Shown: positions 8,848 through 16,571 of the stretch, piece after piece
Numbering within the stretch: the stretch's first letter is position 1
Layout of the letters: each line of letters opens with the position of its first letter
Assembly (NCBI GenBank): GCA_951812325.1
Contig: OX638294.1
Coordinates: 3,572,859-3,636,858 of the forward strand
Direction: 5' to 3'
Source of the DNA: an uncultured Thermoanaerobaculia bacterium
GTDB taxonomy: Bacteria > Acidobacteriota > Thermoanaerobaculia > Multivoradales > Multivoraceae
DNA length: 64,000 nt
Program-made: the position numbers and the translations under genes
Notes under the pieces: model-generated
Seen by the model: the letters and a program-made list of their open reading frames with translations, nothing else
What the model was told of the DNA's origin: nothing
Database searches by the model: none

Positions 8848-10182
8848 ATGCTTCTCTTGATGAAAACGGCAGCCCTCCTCGCGGCGCTCACCCTCGCCTC
8901 GCCCATCGTTCACGCCGACGACTGGCCGCAGTGGCGCGGCGACGAGCGCCGGGGCGTCTGGCACGAGGACGGCATCCTCGACAAGTTCCCCGAGGACGGG
9001 CTCCGCTTCGTCTGGCGGGCGCCGATCGGTCCGGGCTACGGCGGCCCGGCGGTTGCGGACGGCCGGGTCTTCGCGACGGACTTCGAGCGGCTGCCCGGCA
9101 ATCGCGGCCGCGAGCGCCTCCTGGTGCTCGAGGAGACCACCGGAGAGCAGATCTGGGACCACTCCTGGGAGACGGATCTCGCCGGTCTCCAGCCCGCATA
9201 CTCGAACGGCCCGCGCGCCACGCCGACCGTCGACGGCGACCGCGTCTACGTGCTCGGTTCGGCGGGCTACCTGGCGGCTCTGGCTACAGACGACGGCCGC
9301 GTCCTGTGGCGCCGCGACCTGGTCGCGGACTACGGCGCGCCGGTGCAGGCCTGGGGTTTCGTCGGCGCTCCGCTCGTAAACGGCCGCCAGATCATCACGC
9401 TGGTCGGCGGGGAACCGGATGCGATGGTCGTCGCGTTCGACCGTGAGAGCGGCGAGGAACTCTGGCGCTCGATGGAAGTCGGCAACGAGCCGGGCTACAA
9501 CCCGCCCGTGATCTACGAACTCGGCGGGCGCAGGCACCTCGTCATCTGGCACCCGAAGGGCATCGCCGGCCTCGACCCTGACGGCGGCGAGGTGTTCTGG
9601 CAGTTCCCCTACGAGGTGCAGTACGGCCAGACGATCGCGACCCCGATCCAGCAGGGAAACCAGCTCCTCGTGTCGTCCGCGTCGCACGGCTCTACCTTGA
9701 TCGAAGTCGCCGCTTCAGCCGCCGGCCAGCCCGAAGCCAGGATCGTCTGGAAGGGCAAGAGCACCAGCAAGCGGGACCTCGATGGCCTGCACGCTTTCAA
9801 CTCGACGCCCGCCTTCGACGGCGACATGATCTACGGCATCGGCGGCCAGGGGGCGCTGCGCGCCATCGACCGCGCGTCGGGCAGGGAGGTCTGGGCCACC
9901 TTCGAGCCCAGCGAGGACGCTCGCATCGCGACTGCCTTCCTGGTCAGGAACGGCGACCGCTACTTCATCAGCAACGACCGCGGCGAACTGATGATCGCCC
10001 GCCTGAGCCGGGACGGCTACCGCGAGATCGACCGCACCAGGCTCATCGAGCCGACCACGCGGAGCCGGCAGGTCCGGCGGGAGCTCGGCAAATTGGTGTG
10101 GGTCCACCCCGCCTACGCGAACGGCCACATCGTGCACCGCAACGATCGGGAGATCGTCCGGGCGTCCTTGCTGGCGGAGTAG
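8848..10182 (+). CDS. Exported PQQ-like beta-propeller repeat protein
   Basis: This 444-residue protein has an N-terminal signal peptide (residues 1-23, ending PIVHADDW). It has repeated WR/LW-containing blades (WPQWRGDERRG, GEQIWDHSWE, GRVLWRRDL, GEELWRSME, GREVWATFE) characteristic of the PQQ/BamB-like seven- or eight-bladed propeller. Members with a WPQWRG start are common in Acidobacteriota and Planctomycetes and are usually periplasmic proteins of unknown role. No quinoprotein catalytic signature is evident. The gene lies immediately downstream of the IS1634-type element. An alternative ATG at 8860 would shorten the signal peptide by four residues. Confidence 0.85.
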   Translation: MLLLMKTAALLAALTLASPIVHADDWPQWRGDERRGVWHEDGILDKFPEDGLRFVWRAPIGPGYGGPAVADGRVFATDFERLPGNRGRERLLVLEETTGEQIWDHSWETDLAGLQPAYSNGPRATPTVDGDRVYVLGSAGYLAALATDDGRVLWRRDLVADYGAPVQAWGFVGAPLVNGRQIITLVGGEPDAMVVAFDRESGEELWRSMEVGNEPGYNPPVIYELGGRRHLVIWHPKGIAGLDPDGGEVFWQFPYEVQYGQTIATPIQQGNQLLVSSASHGSTLIEVAASAAGQPEARIVWKGKSTSKRDLDGLHAFNSTPAFDGDMIYGIGGQGALRAIDRASGREVWATFEPSEDARIATAFLVRNGDRYFISNDRGELMIARLSRDGYREIDRTRLIEPTTRSRQVRRELGKLVWVHPAYANGHIVHRNDREIVRASLLAE

Positions 10183-10252
10183 TCCTGTGCGCAACGCCCG
10201 CGGTGTCCTGTGCGCAAAACGCCCGCGGTGTCCTGTGCGCAACGCCCGCGGT
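10183..10252. repeat. Three tandem copies of a 23-25 bp unit
   Basis: The unit TCCTGTGCGCAACGCCCGCGG plus TG or T is repeated three times directly after the stop codon of the propeller gene (10183-10205, 10206-10230 with two extra A, 10231-10252). The unit is rich in GCGC/CGCG. Function unknown; it may be a transcript-end structure or replication-slippage product. Confidence 0.85.
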
Positions 10253-10271
10253 CTTGTGGTCGTTCTGGCCA

Positions 10272-10412
10272 GGCGCTGTTGCGCGGACATGCCGGGTCAA
10301 GACTGCGCCAGGAAACCGCCGTTGGACCAACAGAGTCTTGACGGCTCGAGACTCACGACCTGACCCAGGACATGGGGGCCCGGCCGGCCAACTCCGTGTG
10401 GAAGCTCGTGAA
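10272..10412. pseudogene. Scrambled fragments of a DUF262-type gene
   Basis: Three short blocks match the intact DUF262 gene at 13430-14560 in shuffled order and orientation. 10272-10351 matches 13471-13550 directly, 10352-10375 matches 13811-13834 in inverted orientation, and 10378-10412 matches 13852-13886 directly. Identity looks about 75-90 % by eye. No frame spans the region. It is best read as the debris of a second DUF262 locus or of rearrangement of the neighbouring one. Confidence 0.7.
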
Positions 10413-10462
10413 CGGCGTCGTCCCGTCCGGCTGGACGGGCTCGTGGCGGCACGGCCGGGGGA

Positions 10463-11461
10463 TCACAGGGGCTGGCATGGCGCCTGGTGCTGGTCCGGAC
10501 CTGTAGCGCGGCCTTCGATCTGAGCCTCGACGAACGGCAGCATCGCGGCGACGCACTCGGCCGGCTGCTCGAACTGGAGGAGGTGCGTCGTGTCCGGTAC
10601 GAAGTCGTAGTCGAGAACCAGGATCTCGCTCAGATCCACCGTGGGCAGGAACGAGAACGGCACGGTGGGATCGGAGCCGATGACCTTCGTGGGGCACGAG
10701 AGCCGACTCAGGTCCACGTCGCGGGCCCATCCGGGTCCTTCCAGCGAGATCTTCGCTTCGTACTCCCTCGGGCAGCGCAGCTCGAATCCGGCGCCGTTCG
10801 GGAGTGGCCGGAGCGTCGCTTGCGCGATGAGCCGCGGCGCGCCGGGGCAGAGGAGCTGGAAGGCCGGCGCGCGAAGGATGCGGTCGACGAACTCCTGCCG
10901 GCTCGCGAATCGTTCTCGGCGCGTCAGCGCGGCCTCGCCCAGTTGACGAAGCATCGTTTCCACTTTCCGCACGTCCTGCTGCCGGCAGCCGGGCGGACAG
11001 ACGACCGGCTCGAACAGAACCAGGGCCGAGTAGTCCGAGGCGCGAGTGGCGTGGAGGAGGGCCGATTGGGCCGACAGGGAGTGGAAGACCCCGATCTTCG
11101 GCTTGGCGCCGAAGTGGCGATCGATCGCCTCTGCGATGTGCCGGTGGTCGTCGATGAGGGCGTGAGTGCCATGGGCCTCGGCGTCGCCGACCGCGTTCCA
11201 GCCATGATTGCGCAGGTCGAACAGGACCACGTCGAACCGGTCGGTGAGCAGCGACCAGAACGGGTAGTAGGCGTCGGCGGCGAACCCGTTGCAGTGGCTC
11301 AGAACAAGCCGCGGGCCACGCGGGTTGCCATGCCGCCTGAGGACGATGCGGCTGCCATCGGCTGTACGTGCCTCGGCCGTCGCCGCGGGCTTCGGCACTT
11401 CCGGGCGTTGGGGTTGCTTCACCTCTTGCAGGGGCTTCCCGATCGTTGCCTCCGGCGTCAC
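10463..11461 (-). CDS. Alpha/beta hydrolase
   Basis: This 332-residue protein carries the alpha/beta-hydrolase fold: oxyanion region LVLSHCNGFAADAYYPFW, strand and loop VVLFDLRNHGWN, nucleophile elbow FHSLSAQ (Ser in HSLSA in place of the common GXSXG), candidate acid Asp in GSDPTVPF and terminal His in DTTHLLQF. It probably acts on a small ester, amide or lactone in the cytoplasm; no signal peptide is seen. The GTG at 11461 overlaps the stop of the upstream membrane protein as GTGA, so it is the last gene of the minus-strand DUF262 operon. The substrate is unknown. Confidence 0.82.
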   Translation of the reverse strand: MTPEATIGKPLQEVKQPQRPEVPKPAATAEARTADGSRIVLRRHGNPRGPRLVLSHCNGFAADAYYPFWSLLTDRFDVVLFDLRNHGWNAVGDAEAHGTHALIDDHRHIAEAIDRHFGAKPKIGVFHSLSAQSALLHATRASDYSALVLFEPVVCPPGCRQQDVRKVETMLRQLGEAALTRRERFASRQEFVDRILRAPAFQLLCPGAPRLIAQATLRPLPNGAGFELRCPREYEAKISLEGPGWARDVDLSRLSCPTKVIGSDPTVPFSFLPTVDLSEILVLDYDFVPDTTHLLQFEQPAECVAAMLPFVEAQIEGRATGPDQHQAPCQPL

Positions 11462-12333
11462 GGCGACTCCGACTCCGAACTGACCGCGTCGACCGGGACT
11501 TCCGGCGACTCGGACTCCGTGGCGTTCCGCAGCTTGCGCCGCCGCCGGAGTCGGTCGATCGACGGCATGGCCACGGCGAGGGCCACCGAAAGCAGGGGCG
11601 TGAGGAGCCACCATGTTGCCTCGGACGAAGCGGGATCCTCTTCGATCGCCTCCACTCCGAGCCTGGTGAGATGAACGGCGCCCAACCCCACCGCCGGAAC
11701 GGTGAACCACGGGTCACGAAAGACCGGAGCGAAAGTCCGCCTCGCTTCGTTCCCGTCGGCTGAGCTGTCCTCGTGGCCAGCACTTTCCAGTCGCACGCGC
11801 CCCGAGTTCGCCGCCGAAGTACGGCGTCTCGCCGTTGACGTAGCGGAGTCGGCTGAGCTGTCCTCGTGGCCAGCACCTTCGAGGCGCACGCGGCTGCCGA
11901 TGCTGACCGGGATGACGACCGTCGCGAAGGCGACGAAGACCAGGAACCACAGGGTTCGCTCGGACAGCGGCAGTCCGGCCTCCAGGTCCACGATGAGTTG
12001 GACGACCAGGACGAGGACGCAGTAGATCGCGGGAACCTGGTACCAGGGATCGGTGAAGAGCCGCGCCTCGTGCCAGACCGGGCCGGTCGGGGGTTCCGGC
12101 GCGGGCTCGGGTTCCCCCGCGTTCAGGTACTTCCGGGCGTAGCGGAGCATGATCGGGAGGGTGCTCAGGCCCATCGCGCCCAGGCCGACGGCGTAGGACA
12201 GGGCGAGCGGCGACGTCCGCAGGCTTTCCTGGAACAGGAGTCCTTCCGTGAAGCCGGACATGACAAGCCCCATGAGCACGGCGAGGCGGGCGGACAGGCG
12301 CGAGTCGTCGTGTTTCTTGGCGAGGGAGGACAC
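11458..12333 (-). CDS. Multi-pass membrane protein with internal 31-residue repeat
   Basis: This 291-residue protein starts at a GTG preceded by GGAG at a good distance. Six hydrophobic segments are visible: LAVLMGLVMSGFTEGLLF, LALSYAVGLGAMGLSTLPIML, AIYCVLVLVVQLIVDL, LWFLVFVAFATVVIPVSI, WFTVPAVGLGAVHLTRL and LLTPLLSVALAVAMP. Between the fourth and fifth, a charged loop contains RVRLE(G/S)AGHEDSSAD twice, encoded by a direct DNA repeat of about 41 bp starting at 11758 and 11851 (offset 93 bp). No family is recognised. It sits between the HEPN::HNH gene and the hydrolase, coupled to the latter. Membrane components are common in defence operons, but no function can be assigned. Confidence 0.7.
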   Translation of the reverse strand: MSSLAKKHDDSRLSARLAVLMGLVMSGFTEGLLFQESLRTSPLALSYAVGLGAMGLSTLPIMLRYARKYLNAGEPEPAPEPPTGPVWHEARLFTDPWYQVPAIYCVLVLVVQLIVDLEAGLPLSERTLWFLVFVAFATVVIPVSIGSRVRLEGAGHEDSSADSATSTARRRTSAANSGRVRLESAGHEDSSADGNEARRTFAPVFRDPWFTVPAVGLGAVHLTRLGVEAIEEDPASSEATWWLLTPLLSVALAVAMPSIDRLRRRRKLRNATESESPEVPVDAVSSESESP

Positions 12334-12395
12334 CGTGTCTCCGGTCTTTGCCTGCTTCTCCGAGTGGCTTTGGCGGCAGGCCTTCAATCCTAGCC

Positions 12396-13433
12396 CTAAC
12401 GGCAGCGCTCGATTTCCCGGGGCGAGCCGCGGAACACCTCGCGACGATGCCAGTCGACGAAGTCCGGATTGGGCGTCTGTCGCGCGCGTTGAGGCTTGCG
12501 TATCGGTTTGCCGTGACAGTCGAGGAGTTGCCGGAAGGCCGGGCTTTGACCGTTCACTTCGTCCGACACGACGAGCCGTAAGCCTCGCGCTGATCGCTCC
12601 AGGCCGATCGCTCCGCGGTCGAACGTCCGATGGTGGAGGATGCAGAGGGCGAGTCCGTTGCGGACCTCGTCCGGCCCACCGTGAGAGTGCCACTTGATGT
12701 GCGCCGCCTCCAGCCCGACGAGGTGGTCGTCGAGACGGACATCGAAGCCGCACACGACACAGCGTCGCTCGTACGCCCGCAGGACGGCATGGCGGAAACC
12801 TGGATCGCGGACGTTGGTCGCCTCCGGCTGGAGCCCCTGCTCAACGGGCCTCGCAAGCCCGACCGCGTCGCGGATGGCGTCGTGCCAGGAGGGTGGAAAG
12901 TGCTTGTCGAGGAGCCTTCGAGTTGCCTGCTCGATGAGTTCGGGGTCGGCGAGGAGCATCCGCCCGTGTTGATCGCGGTGTTGCTGCGCCTGCGGGGGCC
13001 CCGCCTGGCCCTCTATGAAGACGATCTGTTCGTGCCGCGCGTCGAGATCGAGACCCTGGAGCGGCTCGCGGCGAGGCGGAGACCGAAGACTCTGGCCCAG
13101 GCCTACGCGGTCGGCAGGCTCGATGTCGGTGCGGTCGCGGGCATTCCGCCAGGGTTTCGTCAGACCGTCCGGTCTTAGCAGGATGATGTAGCTTTCCCTG
13201 ACGGCGTCGAGGTCCGGCGAGCGATCCTCCAGGTACCTTAGGTAGACCGTCGTCGCGTCGCGGAGGAATCCCTCGCAGTGTGCGCAGAGGAGAACGAGCG
13301 AGCCGCGCATCAGGTTGAAGCGAGATGACTTGCCTATGACGGGGATGGCAGATTGGAGTGTCTGCAACTCCTTCTTCCGCCAGCCGCTGGCGTTCTGCAG
13401 CCGCGCAACGGCCTCGCTGGCCGACTGGCTCAC
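12396..13433 (-). CDS. Chimeric HEPN (MAE_28990-like) and HNH endonuclease protein
   Basis: This 345-residue frame starts at a GTG overlapping the DUF262 stop (GTGA). Residues 1-88 resemble MAE_28990/MAE_18760 HEPN-like proteins (GWRKKELQTLQ, then LMRGSLVLLCAHCEGFLRDA), the usual partner of DUF262. The part that should carry the Rx4-6H catalytic motif is missing. Residues ~155-290 match the C-terminal HNH region of phosphorothioate-dependent (ScoMcrA-like) endonucleases: HFPPSWHDAIRDAVGL, zinc-type CVVC (225-228), EAAHIKWH (242-249), RNGLALCILHH (258-268). The linker 90-155 is low complexity. It may be a true fusion or an accidental join between two decayed genes. Confidence 0.65.
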   Translation of the reverse strand: MSQSASEAVARLQNASGWRKKELQTLQSAIPVIGKSSRFNLMRGSLVLLCAHCEGFLRDATTVYLRYLEDRSPDLDAVRESYIILLRPDGLTKPWRNARDRTDIEPADRVGLGQSLRSPPRREPLQGLDLDARHEQIVFIEGQAGPPQAQQHRDQHGRMLLADPELIEQATRRLLDKHFPPSWHDAIRDAVGLARPVEQGLQPEATNVRDPGFRHAVLRAYERRCVVCGFDVRLDDHLVGLEAAHIKWHSHGGPDEVRNGLALCILHHRTFDRGAIGLERSARGLRLVVSDEVNGQSPAFRQLLDCHGKPIRKPQRARQTPNPDFVDWHRREVFRGSPREIERCR

Positions 13434-14560
13434 CGGGCAAAAAGCGTCCGGCCTTGAGGGATGGTGGTTCGCAGGCGCTGTTTGGCCGACATGCCGGTTC
13501 GGGACTGCGCCAGGAAACCGTTGCCGGACCACAGGCCCTTCACGGCTCTCAGCACATCGGTCGCCGAGTAATCGCTACGCCGTGCTCCGCGGAGGAGATG
13601 GTGCGCAAGGCCGCAGGCGACCACTTCAAACGGAGAGATGAGAAACGCGCCGAGGAAGTCGTTTCGCTCAGGGCTGTAGCGCCGGAAAGCCTGCTCTCTC
13701 AGGCAGTCGTCGTCAAGTATGGCGAAGGTGTCCCTGAACGCGCTCTCCAGTCTCGGCCGGTCGGCAGCGCCGGCGAGTTCCACCATGCGCTCGGTGACGA
13801 ACGGCCCGATGTCTTGGGTCAGGTCGCGAGTATCGACCGTGGAGAGACAGAGAACCCGGCAGGCCAGCTCCGTGTGGAAGCCTTCCTTCTCAAGCCGTTC
13901 GCTGACCGCAACGCAGCGCCGAAAGGAGTCGGCCGCGGACAGCTCCTGCAACCAGTCGTGGAAATCCTCGTTCTCCATCACGAGGATGCAGTTCCGAACC
14001 TCCTGCTCGCTCAGACGGGCGCCGCCGGAATTCAGCCGTTCGAACAGGTCGTACTTCGCCCGGTGATCGCTTCCGCGGTTCAGAATGCTGACGTTGACCT
14101 TGGCCCGCCTGAAGTCGATCCGAAGCGGATGCGAAAGATCCGTCCAGCGGACTCCGTCGAGGGCGGGAAGGTACTTTGCCTCGGTAAGCTGCAGCGGCTC
14201 CGCCAGCGTCGGGCCTTCCTTTCGCAGCTTGCCCATGAATTCGAAGAGCGTCGAGAGCCGCTGCAGGCCGTCCACGACTTCCCAGACTCCGTCATCCCTC
14301 TGTGACACGAAAACCTGCGGCAGCGGGATGCCGAGCAGGATGGACTCGACGAGTCGGGTCTTCTGATCGATCGTCCACCGGAAGAAGCGCTGGAACCTGG
14401 GCTGGATCTCGAGTTCCCGTTCATCGTAGAGGGAAGCGAGTTCCCCAAGCGACATGGCGTAGCCATCGGCGCGGATCTGTCGCCTCCCTTCCTCGACCTG
14501 TTCGTCGAGACCAGTTGGAGGGGCGAGTGTGGTTGGTTCGGTCTGCGTCGCGATCGCCAT
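13430..14560 (-). CDS. DUF262 domain protein
   Basis: This 376-residue protein is preceded by a strong AAGGAG site 6-8 nt before the ATG. The N-terminal DUF262 domain shows IQPRFQRFFRW (52-62), the DGLQR box (97-101, variant of DGQQR) and FERLNSGGARLSEQEVRNC. DUF262 proteins are ParB-like NTPase/nuclease relatives found in phage-defence loci (GmrSD-type modules and DUF262-HEPN pairs). Here it is coupled to a HEPN-like frame, as in known pairs. It is the first gene of the minus-strand cluster. A small palindrome 50 bp upstream may serve regulation. Confidence 0.85.
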   Translation of the reverse strand: MAIATQTEPTTLAPPTGLDEQVEEGRRQIRADGYAMSLGELASLYDERELEIQPRFQRFFRWTIDQKTRLVESILLGIPLPQVFVSQRDDGVWEVVDGLQRLSTLFEFMGKLRKEGPTLAEPLQLTEAKYLPALDGVRWTDLSHPLRIDFRRAKVNVSILNRGSDHRAKYDLFERLNSGGARLSEQEVRNCILVMENEDFHDWLQELSAADSFRRCVAVSERLEKEGFHTELACRVLCLSTVDTRDLTQDIGPFVTERMVELAGAADRPRLESAFRDTFAILDDDCLREQAFRRYSPERNDFLGAFLISPFEVVACGLAHHLLRGARRSDYSATDVLRAVKGLWSGNGFLAQSRTGMSAKQRLRTTIPQGRTLFAR

Positions 14561-14609
14561 GGTGACTCTCCTTGCGGCCCTTCGTCAGCCGTGGCTCGGC
14601 GAACCGGAG

Positions 14610-14627
14610 CACTCGAATCGTCGAGTG
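14610..14627. promoter_or_regulatory. Perfect inverted repeat upstream of DUF262 operon
   Basis: CACTCGA-ATCG-TCGAGTG is a perfect 7-bp inverted repeat with a 4-bp spacer, centred about 58 bp upstream of the DUF262 start codon. Position and shape fit an operator for a small dimeric regulator, but no regulator gene is adjacent. The rest of 14561-14780 holds no recognised gene. Confidence 0.4.
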
Positions 14628-14780
14628 TGCGGTCGTGGCCGGTCAAGCGCGTTCGCGTCCGGGAACGGACCGCAAGGTCAGCGAGTGTAGCCGAGGGTCG
14701 CCGGGTGCGCCTGGTCTGCCAAGGACGTTTGACCGTTCTCGCCGTGGCTGACCGAGCTCTTGGCGATGCGCGGCTGGTCT

Positions 14781-15587
14781 CTACAACAGTTCCCTGCCGA
14801 CAGGCGGGCCGTCAAGCCATGCCCGACCTTCGATGTCGGCCGGGGCGTTCTCGTCGTGCGGCCGGCGGCAGACGAACAGCTCGTACTCCCCCGGTTCCAT
14901 CTCCGAGTGATCGCAGTCCACGACCACCGCCTCAAAACCGACCTCGGCCAGCAGGCGGAGCCAGTCGGCACGCGGGAAGAGGCCGGTGACGTGCCGGTCG
15001 TGGACGACCTCGACGCTGCCGTCGGCCTCGCGCAGCACGAAGGCGTAGTCGGTCGTGATCGTCGTGTCGTCGGGGTCGGGATCCCAGCAGTTCTCGAGGT
15101 AGTGGGCGCTCCTGTCCTCTCCGTCGCAACCGCCGCAGTCGGTCCTGGGCTGGAAGTTCTCGCGCAGGTGGTCGGGCGCGAAGATGGCGGCGCCGCCTGG
15201 ACGGCAGTGGACCCAAGCGGTCTCGAGGGCGGCGCGCAGGTGCTCGAGCGTTGTCATGTAGTCGATCGCGTCGTGGATGAAGACGCAGTCGAACGTCCGG
15301 TCGAGGCGTACGGTGCGCATGTCGCCTTCGATGTGCCGGCACTCGGGATTGAGCTCCTGGCTCATCGCCAGCATGTGCGGCGAAAGGTCGACCAGGGTCA
15401 TGTCGAAGTGCGCCTTGAGGTGGGAGGCGTTGTGGCCGCCGCCGCTCCCGAGTTCGAGGACGGTCCTGGGAGTGACGTCGGACGCTTCGAGCAGGTGCCG
15501 GCGGTAGATTCCGGCTTCCTCTTCGTATTCCTCGGGCGGCGAGATCAGCGGCCACCAGGGAGCGATTTCGGCGTAGAGCCTGGGCAA
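14781..15587 (-). CDS. Class I SAM-dependent methyltransferase
   Basis: The sequence shows motif I VLELGSGGGHNASHL, motif II TLVDLSPHML, IEGDMRTVRL, and motif IV CVFIHDAIDYM. The protein ends with an all-beta C-terminal part typical of small-molecule methyltransferases. The long upstream frame (to 16073) is shadow sequence over the GPP34 gene. A TTG at 15587, two bases after the GPP34 stop, gives a 268-residue protein starting just before the conserved YAEIAPWWPL. No conventional start is near, so this end is uncertain. Substrate unknown; probable co-transcription with the GPP34 gene. Confidence 0.82.
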   Translation of the reverse strand: MPRLYAEIAPWWPLISPPEEYEEEAGIYRRHLLEASDVTPRTVLELGSGGGHNASHLKAHFDMTLVDLSPHMLAMSQELNPECRHIEGDMRTVRLDRTFDCVFIHDAIDYMTTLEHLRAALETAWVHCRPGGAAIFAPDHLRENFQPRTDCGGCDGEDRSAHYLENCWDPDPDDTTITTDYAFVLREADGSVEVVHDRHVTGLFPRADWLRLLAEVGFEAVVVDCDHSEMEPGEYELFVCRRPHDENAPADIEGRAWLDGPPVGRELL

Positions 15588-15589
15588 CG

Positions 15590-16294
15590 TCAGCTGGCGT
15601 GCGAGGCGGTCGAGGATGCGGCAATGATGGCCGGCATGACGGCAGCCGCGGCGACGGCGGCCTGCGCGGCTTCGACGGCGTCCGCGGTGGCGCGGCCGAT
15701 GACGTCTCCTTTCACGAGGCTCTTGAGGCGGTCCCTGCGGGGCCTCAGTTCCCTGCGGCCGAAGATCGGCTTGAGCAGGCCCACCGAATGGGCGAGCGAG
15801 GCGAGGACGACGGTGCGGGGCTCGACTTCCCGGTCGTCGCTGAAGATCGCGGCGCGCAGGCGCTCGACGATCTCCCGTTCGGGGCCGGGGTCGAACTCGG
15901 GGTAGATCCGCTGTCTGAAGAGAACGAGAATCTGCTTCTCGTCGACCTTGAGAATCCCTCGCTGGCAGAGGCGGCCAGCGACGCGGCGCCTGAGCTTCGA
16001 CATGGAGGAGAAGCGGCCGATCCAGGTCTGGATCGAGGCGCGCCGCCTGGCGGACCGGACTCTCGTCAGGCACTCGTCGAGGATGGAGTCTTCGGCCCGG
16101 CGGCTGGATCTGACCTCGACCAGCTTGCGCCAGCGGCGCGATTCGTCGATGCGGATGCGCTCCTGGAGCAGGAGTTCGGCGGCGATGGCGCCGCCGAGTC
16201 CGATGTTCGTGTGCACGCCCAGGAAGGTGCCCTTCGTATCGTGCAGGGCGAGGAGCATGAGTTCTTCGTGGAGGTGGAGTTCGTCGGGGTTCAT
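15590..16294 (-). CDS. GPP34 (GOLPH3-like) family protein
   Basis: This 234-residue protein resembles the Golgi phosphoprotein 3 family: LHLHEELMLLALHDTKGTFLG at the N-terminus, then GLGGAIAAELLLQERI, and a central region ILDECLTRVRSARRRASIQTWI. In eukaryotes GOLPH3 binds phosphatidylinositol-4-phosphate. Bacterial members are of unknown role, possibly membrane association. The ATG at 16294 gives the family-type start. The C-terminal ~30 residues are Ala-rich (VEAAQAAVAAAAVMPAIIAA). The stop lies two bases before the start of the methyltransferase. Confidence 0.83.
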   Translation of the reverse strand: MNPDELHLHEELMLLALHDTKGTFLGVHTNIGLGGAIAAELLLQERIRIDESRRWRKLVEVRSSRRAEDSILDECLTRVRSARRRASIQTWIGRFSSMSKLRRRVAGRLCQRGILKVDEKQILVLFRQRIYPEFDPGPEREIVERLRAAIFSDDREVEPRTVVLASLAHSVGLLKPIFGRRELRPRRDRLKSLVKGDVIGRATADAVEAAQAAVAAAAVMPAIIAASSTASHAS

Positions 16295-16337
16295 GAGGAC
16301 GGTCCCTGCGGGGAGGCTAGCAGCGAGTCGACTCAGG

Positions 16338-16565
16338 GGTCGCCGCTTCGCGGCGTCGCCGGAGTGCCGGCCGGAACCCGGGTGGCGCGACCCGCGTCCA
16401 CCCGCGAACCAGTCCGTGCGCCCATCAGCGGCCGCACGGCTGGCAGGCCGCCGCACCTGTACCTTTGCCGGGTGGATTCTGGTCCCTGTCCGAGGCCGTC
16501 CGAGAGGCGAGTAGTCGTCGAGGCTGCGGTAGCTGTGGGAACCGGTCTGCCGGTTTCCAATGTCC
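16338..16565. repeat. Multi-hairpin dispersed repeat, long form, copy R3 (inverted)
   Basis: This is the reverse-orientation copy of the long repeat seen at 4851 and 6570. It fills the gap between the GPP34 and GH15 genes. Recognisable blocks are CGCCGCTTCGCGGCG, CCGTGCGCCC, CACCTGTACCTTTGCCGGG and CTGTCCGAGGCCGTCCGAGAG. It ends seven bases from the GH15 stop codon, so it lies in the transcript between coupled genes. Confidence 0.85.
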
Positions 16566-16571
16566 CGGTGG

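Noticed and set aside
10183-10252. Tandem 23-25 bp units considered as CRISPR or plasmid iterons
   Set aside because: Only three contiguous copies with no spacers and no replication protein gene nearby.
12630-13178. Plus-strand frame opposite the HEPN::HNH linker containing a plausible protein-like segment (ALYEDDLFVPRVEIETLERL)
   Set aside because: It has no recognised family, no ribosome-binding site, and overlaps the HNH motif on the minus strand. It is kept only as a hint that the linker may contain a foreign fragment.
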